From Glycine soja (taxonomy: Eukaryota > Streptophyta > Magnoliopsida > Fabales > Fabaceae), in the NCBI RefSeq assembly GCF_004193775.1, contig NC_041011.1, positions 46,383,167-46,447,166 on the forward strand: DNA of 64,000 bases, read 5' to 3'. The notes beneath the pieces were generated by a model that was not told the DNA's origin, ran no database searches, and saw nothing but the letters and a program-made list of their open reading frames with translations. This document shows positions 1 to 21,190 of this stretch, one piece after another (the first letter of the stretch is position 1; every line of letters begins with the position of its first letter). Position numbers and translations under genes: made by a program.

Positions 1-2270
1 TAATTGGATGTATATTTGCTGAGTTTTTACAATAATCAATCCATGTTAACACCCGCTTTCCCATTTTGATATTGCTCATTTGAGAAAATCAAATGATTTC
101 AGAAAAAAAATACTTTTCGTTAGGAAAATCACAAACAAACATTTATTCTTTTGCTTTTTCTGAATATTGCTCCCATAGCAGTGATGACTCTTGTCAAACC
201 GTGAGAGAAGAGAAGATTTTCATAAAAAGTCTCATGTTGGTGACCTTCTTTCCCCTCATTCTTCTTTTCTCTCTTCTTCTACACTGTTTCAGGGGTGACC
301 ACTGGTAGCAAGGTGTATTAGGTCCAATTCATAGTACCTGAAAGCACACTTTACTCAAATTGGGAGGAGGTGTTAGTAGGTATGTGGTAGCATAAATTTA
401 AATTGATATTTGTTGATTGTTAGTACTTTTTTTTGGCAGTTAATGGGTTGTATTTATCACAATTCATGTTAACTGCAAATTTGCAGTCTTGTTTGATTTC
501 TTCACTGATATTATGCATATAGTCGTGTTTAACCATCTTTCGTGGCATTTATTTGTGTTCTATTTGATTATGTGACTGCTCCGGAATAGAGTATTTATGC
601 AATATCTTGATTTATAGCACCAGAAATGGTAATGGCAACTAACAAAGAAGAATTAATTAACTCATTGGAGTCATTCATTATGATTGTTTCTTTCAAATTG
701 TCTATTGAGTTCAATCATTTGTTGCTTCTATTGATTTTATTTGATATTTTAGTAGGCATGATCGGTCCAGGGGCTGTAGAAATATTAGTGAAGGATTTGA
801 AAGTCTTTGACACATTTAATACTTGGTTGCATTATGAATATGTTGAAGACAAATTATAGAAGACAAAGCTAAGCAGCAATTTTATATATCTACAAGCAGC
901 AAGGGAATATGTTGGAACAAATGGTGGGCACATAGGTTTGGAGCTGTTATGAGCTTAATTTATTTGAGGATGACTTATATTTTAACAGTCACAAGCATTA
1001 TAAACAAAAAACGGTCACAAGTAAAACATAGAATAAAAGGAATATTGATTCTGTTTGCGTTTTGTTTTGGATACTGGCTTGACTAGATATGTTTTCCTGG
1101 TCCGATGGAAATTTTTGGATCGTTGGTTGATTTGAAGTTAGTAATATGCTGAAGCAGGAAGCTACAAGAGGTCTGCATTTCACGATAATATTTCTTTATG
1201 TACAAGTTGTTTTCTATTGTTTACTCAGATTTTTGTACTCTCGCATCTGTACTCTGGCTTGGTTTTTTGCACTTGTGCTAAAACTGAGTTTGTCTTTAAT
1301 AAATACATTCATTTTGCATTTTAATAAATAAAAAAATCTTTTGTCTCTTGCTATTGCTCAATTAGGGACCCTTTCAATGAGAATACCACGCAAGTAGGCA
1401 TGATCTTTAATTTTATATAATTTCAGTTAAATCTTTTAGTTGTGATATTTTAAATTTCTTTTTTTAATTGTCCAGGAATTTGGGGAGAATATTTAATTTT
1501 GACGCGGTATATGCCTGACAAAACAACCGTGAAATTTTTTCTAATTTTTTCAATTTGATCATTTTATTGCTTAGTGTTAATGGACAAAAGTGGCTATAAA
1601 GTCCAACATTTTTTAATACTTTACTGAAGTCTAACTTTACGTTTTTTAATGTATAGAATTTGATTCCCCTAAAAAAAAAGTATAGTAACAAATATATTAT
1701 CATAAAGTATGGGAATGGAGACAAAGCACATATATCTAGGAATAAGTACAAAATTTCGTCGCTCTAAAAAATCGAGAATAATGTTGGAAGGTAGGGATTA
1801 GGTCGAGAAACAACATACCCATCCTGTCCATTTTGCTATCGTGTCTATTCACAACTATTGCTTATATATTTTTTGTTTAAAATAATTACATGATAAGCTT
1901 AAAATATACTTTGTCTTTTATTTTATTTTATTTTATTCATTTTAATTTTGTTTTTTAATTTAAGAAAAATATTTTAATTTGTTCACATATTTTTATTAGA
2001 TTAATTTATCATGTAATATTACCATGTTTCAAATCAGAATTATGTAACTGTTGTTCGATATATCTATCATGAATGTACACTTAATATGTTAACAATTTCA
2101 TTTTTTTTACTTTATAATTTAATCTTTTCTAAAGAATATACTAACAACATAAATAATATCTCTATAATTTATTCAAATAAGCCGTATTACAACTTGCGGG
2201 AAATCAGTCGAGTAACTCATGCGAACACACAGTGTTGTGCTAGTTAGCATATAAATTAAAGATGAGTCTT
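1..2270. other. Intergenic left flank, no complete gene
   Basis: AT-rich sequence with no open frame that reads as a full protein. Positions 1-1330 could be the 3' part of a plus-strand gene lying mostly outside the window: there is a pyrimidine tract plus AG at about 280-291, and T-rich sequence with AATAAA-like motifs near 1299-1330, but no coding exon can be supported except the small TOPLESS-like remnant listed separately. From about 1860 to 2200 it is low-complexity T/A-rich DNA with ATTTT repeats. Confidence 0.5.
757..820 (+). pseudogene. TOPLESS/TPR-like CTLH-domain remnant (frameshifted fragment)
   Basis: Positions 773-820 translate to AVEILVKDLKVFDTFN, which I recognise as the CTLH-region core of plant TOPLESS/TOPLESS-related co-repressors (family form AVEILVKDLKVF-x-x-FN). 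Just upstream, 757-768 reads His-Asp-Arg-Ser in a different frame; in the family an HDRxK segment directly precedes AVEIL, so one extra G around 769-772 breaks the frame. After 820 the similarity stops abruptly, where the family continues EELFKEITQLL. An AG at 751-752 after a T-rich tract could be the old splice acceptor. No other TOPLESS exons were seen nearby, so this is a relic or a captured fragment, not a working gene. Confidence 0.55.
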
Positions 2271-6512
<4,242 letters not shown>

Positions 6513-7235
6513 TCTTTTTTTTCTGTTTCCTCCAACAGCAAGAATCTCTAAGCTAGTGTACATTATTGATCCATACTCAATAGTATTCAATTGCCACCAT
6601 GATCACGATCACGATGCCACATTTTCAGTTCCGTGCAACAATTGTCAGGGCTCAATCTGGTAGAAAATTAACGAACCTGTAACTTCTTTGAATAGCAGTT
6701 TCATCCGCACAATTTTCTCATGATTTAATAATATATTGAATATTCAATAAACACTAAATATAATAATCCTATTTATATCTCAACCCCATTAACTAAAGTA
6801 TATATCCATGTTAATTACTAATTTATTTTTAAATAATTTTTGGATTCGTGAAAAATGAAAAAAAAACATTCTAGCAGTTAGTTTAATTAATTTTAGATTT
6901 AAAAAAATAATTACTAGAATTTGTCATTTTTAAGAAAATAATGATATACTTATAACAAATTTTTCTTCATTATATTAATCATTTGATTTAATATTTTTCT
7001 TTCTTTTTCTCTTTGTATCTCCCTTAAATTATAAATTTATTATATAAAATTAATGAACGACTAACATTATTCTTTATAGAATACTACGTAACCCTATTCC
7101 GACCAATTTTAATTGCATCTAGAACGGGTATACATAATAAATAATCTTTCATGTCCGGAAAAGAAACGTAGATAGACATACACTCAAATGATTTATTCCT
7201 AGTCCATTGTTTGTTGTTGCTAGTGATATAAATTA

Positions 7236-7841
7236 GATTAAGTTGCAATTTTAATCTCCTGTACTATTAAATCTGTGATTTTTATTCCTTATTTCTAGTA
7301 TATAAATCTTTTTTAATTTTACCTTAATAATTAGAGTAAAATTAATTTGCATATTAAAATCAATTTTTAAAAAAACTACGTAAATAATTTTCATATTAAT
7401 TTATGGAATTTAATTATAAATTGGTAAAATAAAAATAAAAGTATATAAAATATTCAAAATAAAAACATATAAATAAACTTAAAAAGGTTTATATATTAAG
7501 TATATTTTAATTATAAATTTTGATAATTTTTTTAAAAAATAATAACTCTTGACTAATGATACATAAAAAATAATGTTAATATAATTAACTAAATAAAATA
7601 AATATATTAATATTCAATTTCTATTAAGACATTTTTCATTTTTTATTTTATTTAATCTTTTTTCCATTAACGTCATGTAATTTCATATCATATGTCACAT
7701 TAAAATTAAGATTAAAATTAAGACGTAAGAATCAAAATTACTTTTTTTTTTTAAACAAGAGGACTAAATGTTTAAGTTATAAATAAAATAATCAAAATCA
7801 CTTATTTAAAATTAGAAGAGAATCAAAATTACAATTTAATC
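7236..7841. mobile_element. Non-autonomous Mutator-like element with long imperfect TIRs and 9-bp TSD
   Basis: The left end starts GATTAAGTTGCAATTTTAAT and the reverse complement of the right end starts GATTAAATTGTAATTTTGAT; similarity continues inward for roughly 100 bp. The element is flanked by a perfect 9-bp direct repeat TATAAATTA at 7227-7235 and 7842-7850. A 9-bp target-site duplication with long TIRs is typical of Mutator-like elements. It is 606 bp, has no coding capacity, and lies in the promoter-side spacer of the diverged CDPK gene. Confidence 0.75.
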
Positions 7842-7945
7842 TATAAATTATCATTGTTACAAACTGTCAACCCCTTTTTATTTGATATTTTCTGTTGCAT
7901 CACATTTTTTTTAGAGGTTCAGTCGCATCACTTAAACCATAGTTG

Positions 7946-8101
7946 GGCATCTATATCCTGCAGTCAAACTATTACATCGGACACCTCCTATTACATTCCA
8001 AAAAACTCATTTTGAAATACAAATTTATATATTAGAATGGACTTTCCAAAATGTAATAAGAGGTGCAAGATGTAATAATGAGAATGCATGATACAATAAT
8101 C
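7946..8101. mobile_element. Small Mutator-like MITE (foldback) with 9-bp TSD
   Basis: A 156-bp inverted-repeat element. Subterminal arms TATCCTGCAGTC...TATTACATC on the left pair with TATCATGCATTC...TATTACATC on the reverse complement of the right. It is flanked by a perfect 9-bp direct repeat CCATAGTTG at 7937-7945 and 8102-8110. The outermost few bases match less well. Noncoding; same size class and centre motif (TTTCCAxAATGTAAT) as the next element at 8208-8372, so they probably belong to one family. Confidence 0.7.
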
Positions 8102-8207
8102 CCATAGTTGTTATCATTTTCTTTCTTCTGGTCAACTGCCTAGCCTAATTCATTTTGTTTTTGGCAGGCCTTCGGGCGCTGCTTTGGGCTATATAATTCA
8201 CATTTGA

Positions 8208-8372
8208 GACAATTACTTCCTGTACTCCCTAATTGTTTCCTGAACCTATTTCCCAATGTAAAAATACATTCTGAAATAGCCTTTCCAGAATGTAATTTTA
8301 CATTCTAAATAGATGTTTGAAAAGCTTAAAAAGGTCCAAGAAGCAACATTAAAGGTGCAGGAAGCTATTGCC
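8208..8372. mobile_element. Small Mutator-like MITE (foldback), second family member
   Basis: 165-bp inverted-repeat element. The left end GACAATTACTTCCTGTAC pairs with GGCAATAGCTTCCTGCAC on the reverse complement of the right end. It is flanked by a nearly perfect 9-bp direct repeat, CACATTTGA at 8199-8207 and CACGTTTGA at 8373-8381 (one mismatch). The centre contains the AATGTAA/TTACATT stem also seen in the element at 7946-8101. Noncoding. Confidence 0.7.
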
Positions 8373-8703
8373 CACGTTTGACCCAAAAACTGGAAGAGAA
8401 AAAAAATTATGAACCTGCCAACATAACGAGACTAGTGGTCTAGTGACCACAAGGTGATAGCATCACATTTCCTTTCTCTTTGGTGAATTAACCCATTCAA
8501 GCCAATTTATATCATATATATGCTGAATATATTCAACTTCACTGAAGGTTTCTAAACAAGTTAAGGGATTAAACCATTGCTTAAGAAATTAAACAAAGTT
8601 CCAATACAAAAACAGATTATAACCACGCGGCTAAGAAATTTTGACTATGATTTTTCTTCTACAATCATGCCTCCTAACTGTACACAAAAATTCAGGTAGC
8701 ATA

Positions 8704-13638
<4,935 letters not shown>

Positions 13639-13904
13639 TTTTTTCTCTCTCCCTCTGAAAGATCACGTAAATTATAGCCGAGGTATGAATGTGATTTATT
13701 ATGATTGATCCGAATTGAATTGCCTTCCTTTATTTAACTTTTTTCAGTGCTGTGTAACAATGGTCAAGGCCATAATTATTGATGGTGGAATTGAATGAGG
13801 TGTATTATCAACATCTATTTACCTTTTTTATTCTCAAGTTAATCATTTTATTCTCATGAATTCTACAACATTTCTAGTGAGTTTTTTATCCTCACAAAAT
13901 ATAA

Positions 13905-14455
13905 AAAAAGAAATATATTTTTAGTTCATATACTTTTATGAAATCTTATTTTATTCTCTATAGTTTCCTATTATATAATTTAATTCATATATTTAAAAAA
14001 AAAACTTATTTTTAGATGATGTTAAACCATTTCCTATATATCAAATAGATTACATTATTCATTCACCATACAAATTTATGGAAGTTAGTTCAAGAAGCAA
14101 ACAAAGTCAGAAAAGACATAAGAACAAATCTAAAATAATGAATTGAAGAATAATAACAAAAACAAAGACAAAAATAAATTCCTTCAAAGTTACAGTCCCA
14201 TGCATTTGGGGAGACATCAATAATTTATTTTTAAAAAATAAAATAATTTTTCACACTTTAATCAATTTAAAAAGAATTTAAAAAATTACTTTTTTTGCCA
14301 TGTTAGACAAAAATTAATGCCATCTGTGAGAATTATGTGAAAATGGACTAAAAATAAGATTTTTTTAACATACAATGACTAAATTAAATGATATGAAATT
14401 TTAAGGATTTAAAAAAAAGTTCAAAAAAATATAAAGGCTACAAGCATTTTTTTTC
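13905..14455. mobile_element. Degenerate long inverted-repeat element
   Basis: The left side (about 13910-14035) and the reverse complement of the right side (about 14325-14455) share blocks such as TAATTTAxTxCAT...CTTATTTTTAG and ATATxxTTTTxGxxC. Noncoding. Ends and target-site duplication are not resolved, so the boundaries are approximate. Confidence 0.4.
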
Positions 14456-16791
14456 TAAATGTATATGTATCCCTTTTTTTTGGACGATCCAAATCTAGGA
14501 TGATTATTTTTTTTTAATATTGGTCATGCATATGATCAATGTATAAAAGTAATTAATGCACATAGGGGTTAGGATATCCAAATTTTACTCAAAGCCTAAA
14601 AACGACACATTTCACTTTCATAAATACGAAAAACATACTAAAAGTTTGTATGATAAATTAACATTTTTATAGAAAAACACATTTAATCTTATTTTTATTT
14701 TGTTGAAATGGAGGATATGGAATTTAAGTGGAGAAAATCACAATAATATTGATTCAGAAGGGAAAATAGTTAAGATTATGTTGTTAATATTTAGGTATGA
14801 GCGCGCCTTTATGACATTATCGTACCTGGTAACTGTGTGGCAAAGTTAATGTCCCGATATATATATAGGTTGTGCAAATTGAATTTTTCTATATTAGCCA
14901 TTCATCCCGAGGTTGTCTGTGGCTGTCACAAATTGCAAAATTGATTCTGATCTGAGAATAATGGTTGGGAGTTGCCACAACTCACACCAACATTATGGGG
15001 AATACTTATAAAATATACAAAAATATGTATTTTGTTTTAAATGCTTAAGAAATAGCATATTGTTAATTAATTTATCTCTTTATTTTACGTGTATCTTTTT
15101 GGAAATATTTTTATTTGAGACATGACTAAATACTAAATAAAATACTAAGTAGTTTTTTCTAGCAAGAAATCAAACTTTAGTTGAGAAACTAGCCTCTGTT
15201 AGACTCAATCCTATTGATAATTTATCTCTTCTCTAATTCTCCTGTGTTCATTTTATTGTTATAATTAATTTTATATTAAATATGAATAAGGATACATATA
15301 AATTAATAATAATAATTAATGTTATTTTCAATTTTTTAAAATAATAAATATATAAAGTTTGGAAAAACATTTTAAAAAGACAGATAAGTTTAAATTGTAT
15401 GTAAAATAATTAAGACCTATAAAATGAATAAATATTTACATTCAATCATTGTAGTAAATTGAATTATTTACATGATTCTACGTATGGAACTTACCACATA
15501 AATCCAATTCTTCAATAACATGCATTATGGAAAAGGAATCAACTATTATATTAAAAATATAATATAAAATAAAAATAAAAATATTGCTTTTAAAAAAACT
15601 CTTAAACTTCCATTTGATAATATTTTTAGAACTACGTTTCCCTTAATCACATTTACAAAATTGAGATTCTTCATTAATAATTTTCATCAAAATAGGTATT
15701 CATGTATCGATATAAAAGAAATGGGTATAGCTAGGGAGAATAAAACTTTGTTCCTGCTAACAAACAATTACACATGTATACTAAAACAAAATTGTTAACC
15801 TTGACATGGGACATCATGGTCAGACTAATCCTCAAAACTTTGGATAAAGTTGCATTATCTTCTATAATAATAAAGGCTGATGACAAACAACTATGTACTT
15901 TAGTGAAAATCAAACGACCTATGAGTAACACGTTGGTCCACAATTATTGTACGGAACAAGTTTATATTCTATAAGAAACCAATACAAGAATTAAATTAAA
16001 ATATAACACAGTTAATAATACTTCTTTTCTTCCTGAGATTATGATTATTTTTCAACCCACTGCGCCTCAGAGACCTTTAAGTTAATTAAAAGTAAGTTTT
16101 TAAAAAGCTACAAAAGTATGTACTAAAAAATGATAAAGGGGGAAGTTTTCAGACCATAAATAAGATAATTTTTAAAAATCAGAGAAGAATATGAGATATG
16201 GAGAAAAATAAATAAGAAATTAGTATTTTAACACATAGAATAAATGTCTATTTTTATATTATTTTGAAGTAAAATTGACAATAAATTAATATTTTTAAAT
16301 ATATGAATTACATTTTAGATATGTGAGGAATAATTTAAATGATTACATAAGATTCTTTTTAGTTATTGATAAGTTATTTTATAAATTTTGATTTAGAGAC
16401 AGATATAAAAAGGATAGTTGCAGGATACTGTATGAAATGTATTTTAATGGGGGAGGTATTATATAGTTCATAACTAAGAGAGTAAGAAAAATAAAAGTTT
16501 TACATTTTTCAATACATGTTTAAATTTTATGCACCGTAAAATAATTTTATATAATCATTCAATTACATATTATGATTTAAATTATTTTAAAATAATTATT
16601 TTAAAAGTTAATAAATTTATCATAAATAATAAATTATAATTAAATGACGATATAAATAATTTTTATAGTATGCATAAACTTTTTCATCTTTAATTTATGA
16701 TATAAGATTATAAGAAAAATTATGGGATTTGCATGTTATTTATTATAGTAGAACAATAAGAAGCAAATTCACATAATTCTATTTTATTTTA

Positions 16792-17178
16792 GACTAAAAT
16801 ATGTTTATAATCCTTAATAAATATCCTTATTTTATATTTATTTTCTAATAACTTTTTTTTTCTGTTTTTGTTCTATGATAAAATAATAATTTTATTTTTG
16901 ATTCTTTGCATTTTTTTAGTACCGGATAAATTAGTTAATTCGTGTTTGTTCCCTTAATAAATATTTTTCATTTATTATTAATCCCTAAATTTAAAAAAAA
17001 GATTAATAATAAATATTTTTTTTTACGAAGGAACAAACATAAAATTCATTAATAAGGACAAAAAAATAGGAAAAAAATAAAATTATCATTTTATTAGTAA
17101 CTTAATACAAACAAATTTTTTATTAAGAAATAAACTAAAATTCACATATTTATTAAGTATTATACACATATTTTAACC
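16792..17178. mobile_element. Foldback element with near-complete inverted arms and 9-bp TSD (one mismatch)
   Basis: 387 bp. The left end GACTAAAATATGTTTATAAT pairs with GGTTAAAATATGTGTATAAT from the reverse complement of the right end, and pairing continues to the centre, where TTTATTATTAATCC faces GATTAATAATAAA. The flanks are TTTATTTTA (16783-16791) and TTTATTGTA (17179-17187), 8 of 9 identical. A Mutator-type MITE is the best reading. Noncoding; its transcript would form one long hairpin. Confidence 0.65.
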
Positions 17179-18055
17179 TTTATTGTATACTAATTAGAAG
17201 ATACTAGTAACCCTGTACGGTAGAGGCAAATGGTTACTTTTGAAAAGTTTTGAAGAATAAAAGAGGCAGATGCGCTACAAAAGTTAATGCTTGCTGAGAA
17301 GATGCATGCATGATTGAGTTGTTTTATATTACCTTTTTTTTTTGTGAATCTTATATTCAGATTTACACACAAGAGTGTAGATTAATCAAGATGGATGCAG
17401 AACTTTAGCTTAAAGGGCGAAATGATTTAATATTATGTTTACACATATAACATTTATATTTGTTTAAAAAAACATTTATTAAACAAAACACACTGGAAGT
17501 ATTTTTTGTAAAAAATAATAATATAAAGTTAATATTTTTATGAATAAAAATTAAAAATACATAATTATACTAAGTAAAAAATAATATATAAAAAAGGAAA
17601 TAGATTAAGATTTTGATCTAAATATACTAACAGGTTCACAGGTAAATCTAACAGTACAGACTGCAGAAACAAGTTTGTTTGTTTTTTTTTTTCACTAAGA
17701 AAATGAGTTTTTTGTTTTTGTTTCTCTTAGTGTAAATTAAATAGCATAATCTGGTATTGGTCGCTGCAAATAACTCTGCTGTACCAAGACACCTTTTCTC
17801 AATACAATAATGTCCCTCTACAGTTAATGGAATTTCCAATTCCAGTGTAAGCGCAAAAGGATCCCTATGAAATATTGGTTGCCGATATTAAATCAATGTT
17901 TCGTCATGCATGAGAAAAAGGGAGTAGTCAAGAGAATCTCAGAAATGAGTTGCAAAAATAGATCAGATCATAAGTCATCCTTACATTAAAATAGGAACAT
18001 GTGTCGAAAAACATGTATATGTCATCATTAATTTAATTACTCCTATAAATACATG

Positions 18056-18495
18056 TGTTTGGAGGTGAAATTTAAAATTTTGAAAAATTTTAAATTTTAA
18101 GAATTTCAAATAAAGTATTTAAAATTTTTTTATTTTCAAGATTTTATGTTTGGATAAAAAAAATTAAAATTATGAGGATAAAAAAAGTGAATGAAAAAAG
18201 AAAAGATATGGTTGGTGTGCTAGTTATACGTGTTCTTCTATGTTCACACCGATCGATATTTTAGGAGCTCAGATGGTGTTTTTTGGGGAAGACTGTAGAA
18301 AGAAATTTTCAATTTCTCATATTTTAGAAGGAAATTGAAATTTCAAATTTTTAGTTGTTTAAAATTCTGTTTTAAAATTCCAAAATTTTAAATTCTTCAT
18401 AAAAAGCATCCAAACAATGAATTCTAAATTATAAAAATTTAAATTCTCTCATAAATTATTTTTCTCAGTTAAAATTCTCTATCTAAACGCACACA
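18056..18495. mobile_element. MITE-like repeat, copy 1 of a dispersed AT-rich family
   Basis: About 440 bp. It begins GTGTTTGGAGGTGAAATTTA and ends near GTTAAAATTCTCTATCTAAACGC, giving imperfect terminal inverted repeats. It is collinear with 22868-23240 and, reversed, with 3612-3975. Shared internal words include TGTTTGGATAAAAAAAATTA, CTAGTTATACGTGTTCT and TTTTAGTTGTTTAAAATTCT. Compared with the 22.9-kb copy it keeps an extra AAAGCATCCAAACAATGAAT block. No coding capacity. Confidence 0.6.
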
Positions 18496-19164
18496 TAATA
18501 TTTGCGGAGAACTATATTTTTATAAAGTCATCAGAAGAAAATATATATAGGCAATTTTGGAAAATTCAGGTGTGAGCTCAATATGTGAATAATTAAAGTC
18601 TTACACGTTGGATAGAAATGAAAAAAAGTAATGATCAGTAGAGTAATCCATGAATCTAATACTTTCAGATTTTGGATTGGGACTTGTCATCAAGCCCACT
18701 AATGTGATTCTTCGCTTCTTGCTACATTAACAGCATCTAGGATCGATGTGCAGCATCATTTCAACTCTACAATCAGAATTTTTCTTTTTCAGATTTCATG
18801 AGTGCTTGTTATGATCGTTTATAAGTTCACTTTTGTATCACTTGTTATGGAACTGCTTATATCAAGAACACAATCCTATTCATTGCAAAGATTATAAAAT
18901 TACGAGCTTTTTTTATTTTTTAGTAGTATACCAATTGAATGATTGATTAATACAGGTAAATATAGTTATATAATTAATAACAAAGACTGTAATAAGCCAG
19001 TTATACTGATTCACCTTTGACACCATGATCATAAAACTGATCTAAATCTAGATGACATGAAACAATAATAAACATGAAATTCTGAAACCAATGTTTCTGT
19101 AGCAACAAACCCACAAGGAAAACAAAAATCTCAATTATAATCAGTCTTTACACAAACAAATCAA

Positions 19165-19551
19165 TCACTCGTCGTCAGAGCCTGTCAATACCTTCACCAT
19201 AACCTGCATGACTCTCACTCTCGTTTGTAGAGACAATATGTAATCAGCAGTATCTCTGAAGAGTCCATCCAACTCCAAAGAGTCACTATTTGGCACAAGG
19301 CTCTTCAATTTTCTCACACGTCTTCTAATCCCATTGTTGGATCCTCTTCTAGAACCACTTCTTCTCTTCATCATCAAAATCCTCCTTGGCCTCCTAACAC
19401 TTCTCTTTGTACCCTTCACCTTCTTGGCTTGTGCTGCCAAGGCTTTGCTCCGCAAACACCCATATGATGAAGATGTTCTGTTTTCTTCAGTTCCCTGAAT
19501 CAGATCTTTCAAAGAAAGGGAAACAAGAGAAGGCTGTGAAGAAATTCCCAT
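19165..19551 (-). CDS. UPBEAT1-like atypical bHLH transcription factor (single exon, 128 aa)
   Basis: Predicted nuclear regulator. Residues 43-80 are strongly basic (many Lys/Arg). Residues 75-123 form a helix-loop-helix: GIRRRVRKLKSLVPNSDSLE, then LDGLFRDTADYILSLQTRVR, then VMQVMVKVLT; an acidic tail GSDDE follows. The classical His-Glu-Arg of DNA-binding bHLH proteins is absent, as in the IBH1/UPBEAT1-type subgroup. The ETADYIL-like helix 2 and VMQxMVxVLT end are what I know from UPBEAT1, which in Arabidopsis roots controls peroxidase genes and the balance between proliferation and differentiation. The start is the first ATG of the frame and the protein has full family length. A TATA box lies about 80 bp upstream. 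A related IBH1-like assignment is the main alternative. Confidence 0.8.
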   Translation of the reverse strand: MGISSQPSLVSLSLKDLIQGTEENRTSSSYGCLRSKALAAQAKKVKGTKRSVRRPRRILMMKRRSGSRRGSNNGIRRRVRKLKSLVPNSDSLELDGLFRDTADYILSLQTRVRVMQVMVKVLTGSDDE

Positions 19552-19630
19552 AATGAAGTTAGCTCACTCTTCAAATTTCAGGTAATTCTATTAACACAGT
19601 ATAGCATAAATGACACACCATAAGAGCATA

Positions 19631-19637
19631 ATTTATA
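19631..19637 (-). promoter_or_regulatory. TATA box of the UPBEAT1-like gene
   Basis: TATAAAT on the minus strand (context CACTATAAATTATG), 80 bp above the start codon at 19551. It would place the transcription start near 19600 and give a 5' leader of about 50 nt. The assignment rests on sequence and position only. Confidence 0.5.
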
Positions 19638-21129
19638 GTGTAACACCTTCTGAGACCACCAAATTCTCTTTCCCTCGAACTTAAGACATCTGATTAAGAT
19701 AGAATAATCTTGTATTAGTTGACCTACTGTTAGTAGTGTAGTATATGATTTTATATATGTGTACATATACATGGGCTTGTTTGCATTAGTTAAGGATTAG
19801 AAGGTGGGGGCCACAGTACAATTTTCCAAGGAGGCTTCCAAGGAAATGGGAGAGAGACAGGTGTACCTAAGTGTGTTGCTTGTTGCTTTGGGCATGTTCT
19901 TCCAACCCCAATGCACATGCATCCACATGATTCTTCCTCACAACACCCAACCTCTCTTAAACCACCATGCACCTTTCATCGCCTCCATCTAATAAGACCA
20001 CCCTGGATTATTCCCCTTCCACTTTCCAAATTCAATGCACTCACAATCTGAATTGGCTCCCTTCTCCCTCCTTCCAGCTCAATCAACGTGGCATTCCACA
20101 CACACAAATTCATAGGTTCATTAATTATATTTTAGTCACTGCTGCTTCAAAGGAAACCATGTTACTGGTCACTAAAATAATAAAGTATTAGAAGGATCAT
20201 TATTTGTCACTGCTTGTGTAAACAAAAAGTGGACAATTCGGATCACAATGTTGGGCTAAGATCAGATAACCTATATGAGATTCATGAACCGTATTAGTTT
20301 TTCATTGAACCATCTTCTTGTATACGTGCCTATCATTCCTATACGTTGCTGATGCCCTGATCTTTACATGGACAATTCATATTATGACGCAATAAAAAAG
20401 GATACATTGTACTTGCATACGATGTGAGATTATGAGATCCGACAAACATTCCTTCTTTTCCCTTTAATTGAATTTCGTAATATCGCAAAGAAACAAAGGG
20501 AACCATGAAGGGATAAATTTACTATTACTATGCCTTTAGAATTGGAGTTATAAGGTTGGTTTGATGTGATTAAGAAAGAAAACAGGATGGAAAGGTCGTA
20601 GATTAGGTTCAAATCCTTCTCATTAACACTTATCTTTCAAATAAAAAAAAAGAGAAAACTATGCCTCCAGCGCGCGGATGTAACTAGACAAAAAAATTAA
20701 GGATCGATCAAATGACATCCACATACATGCATGAGAATCCAATTCATTTATGTTCAAACTTAAGTGATACTAAATCTTCATAGCTAGATTCTGTTTCTGT
20801 GGTTCTAAATTTAAATCTTAGCATGACTGCATTTTTTTTTTATATAGATTAGCGTGACTATATGAGTGAAATTGTTCATACCTTTTATCGATGTTTTCCC
20901 CCCTTATTTTGCAACCCCTCCCCAAATTTAAATGACACATTAAAAAAAACAAACTCTCTTCTATGCGGTGACATTCTCTCTTTCTTTCAGTTATTCGATT
21001 TTTTTTTTCCTCACCGTGCATCATTTGTCAGGAGGACATAGAAAACTTGATCTGAATCCAATATATGTAAAGTCTTAAATTTCGTTTATAAAAAATAAAA
21101 ATAAAAGAGAGAAACCATACCCAATATAC

Positions 21130-21131
<2 letters not shown>

Positions 21132-21187
<56 letters not shown>
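21132..21187. repeat. (TA)n microsatellite
   Basis: An uninterrupted TA dinucleotide run of about 56 bp in the spacer between the bHLH gene and SEC5. Likely polymorphic between accessions. Confidence 0.95.

Positions 21188-21190
<3 letters not shown>

Larger units (their letters stand above)
6513..8703. other. Intergenic spacer between tandem CDPK genes, rich in inverted-repeat elements
   Basis: 2.2 kb holding the promoter and 5' leader of the diverged CDPK gene (just above 6512, minus strand) and the 3' flank of its paralogue. Three inverted-repeat elements with 9-bp flanking direct repeats occupy about 7227-7850, 7937-8110 and 8199-8381. No open frame reads as a protein. A clear TATA box for the downstream gene was not found. 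Confidence 0.6.
13639..19164. other. Intergenic region, AT-rich, with inverted-repeat elements
   Basis: 5.5 kb with no frame that reads as a known protein. It holds the promoter of the intact CDPK gene (TATA-like TTAAATAA on the minus strand at about 13729-13736, about 95 bp above the start codon), inverted-repeat elements at about 13905-14455 and 16792-17178, and a MITE-like repeat at about 18056-18495. A splice-like segment on the minus strand around 17740-17860 is not recognisable. The rest is low-complexity A/T DNA. Confidence 0.5.

Noticed and set aside
17648..17860. Exon-like minus-strand piece with TTATTTGCAG acceptor
   Set aside because: The short readings (for example RPIPDYAI before a stop) match nothing I know, and the neighbouring DNA gives no second exon.
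20590..20630. tRNA-like GGTTCAAATCC box near 20608
   Set aside because: No matching A box, acceptor stem or anticodon arm upstream; treated as chance.
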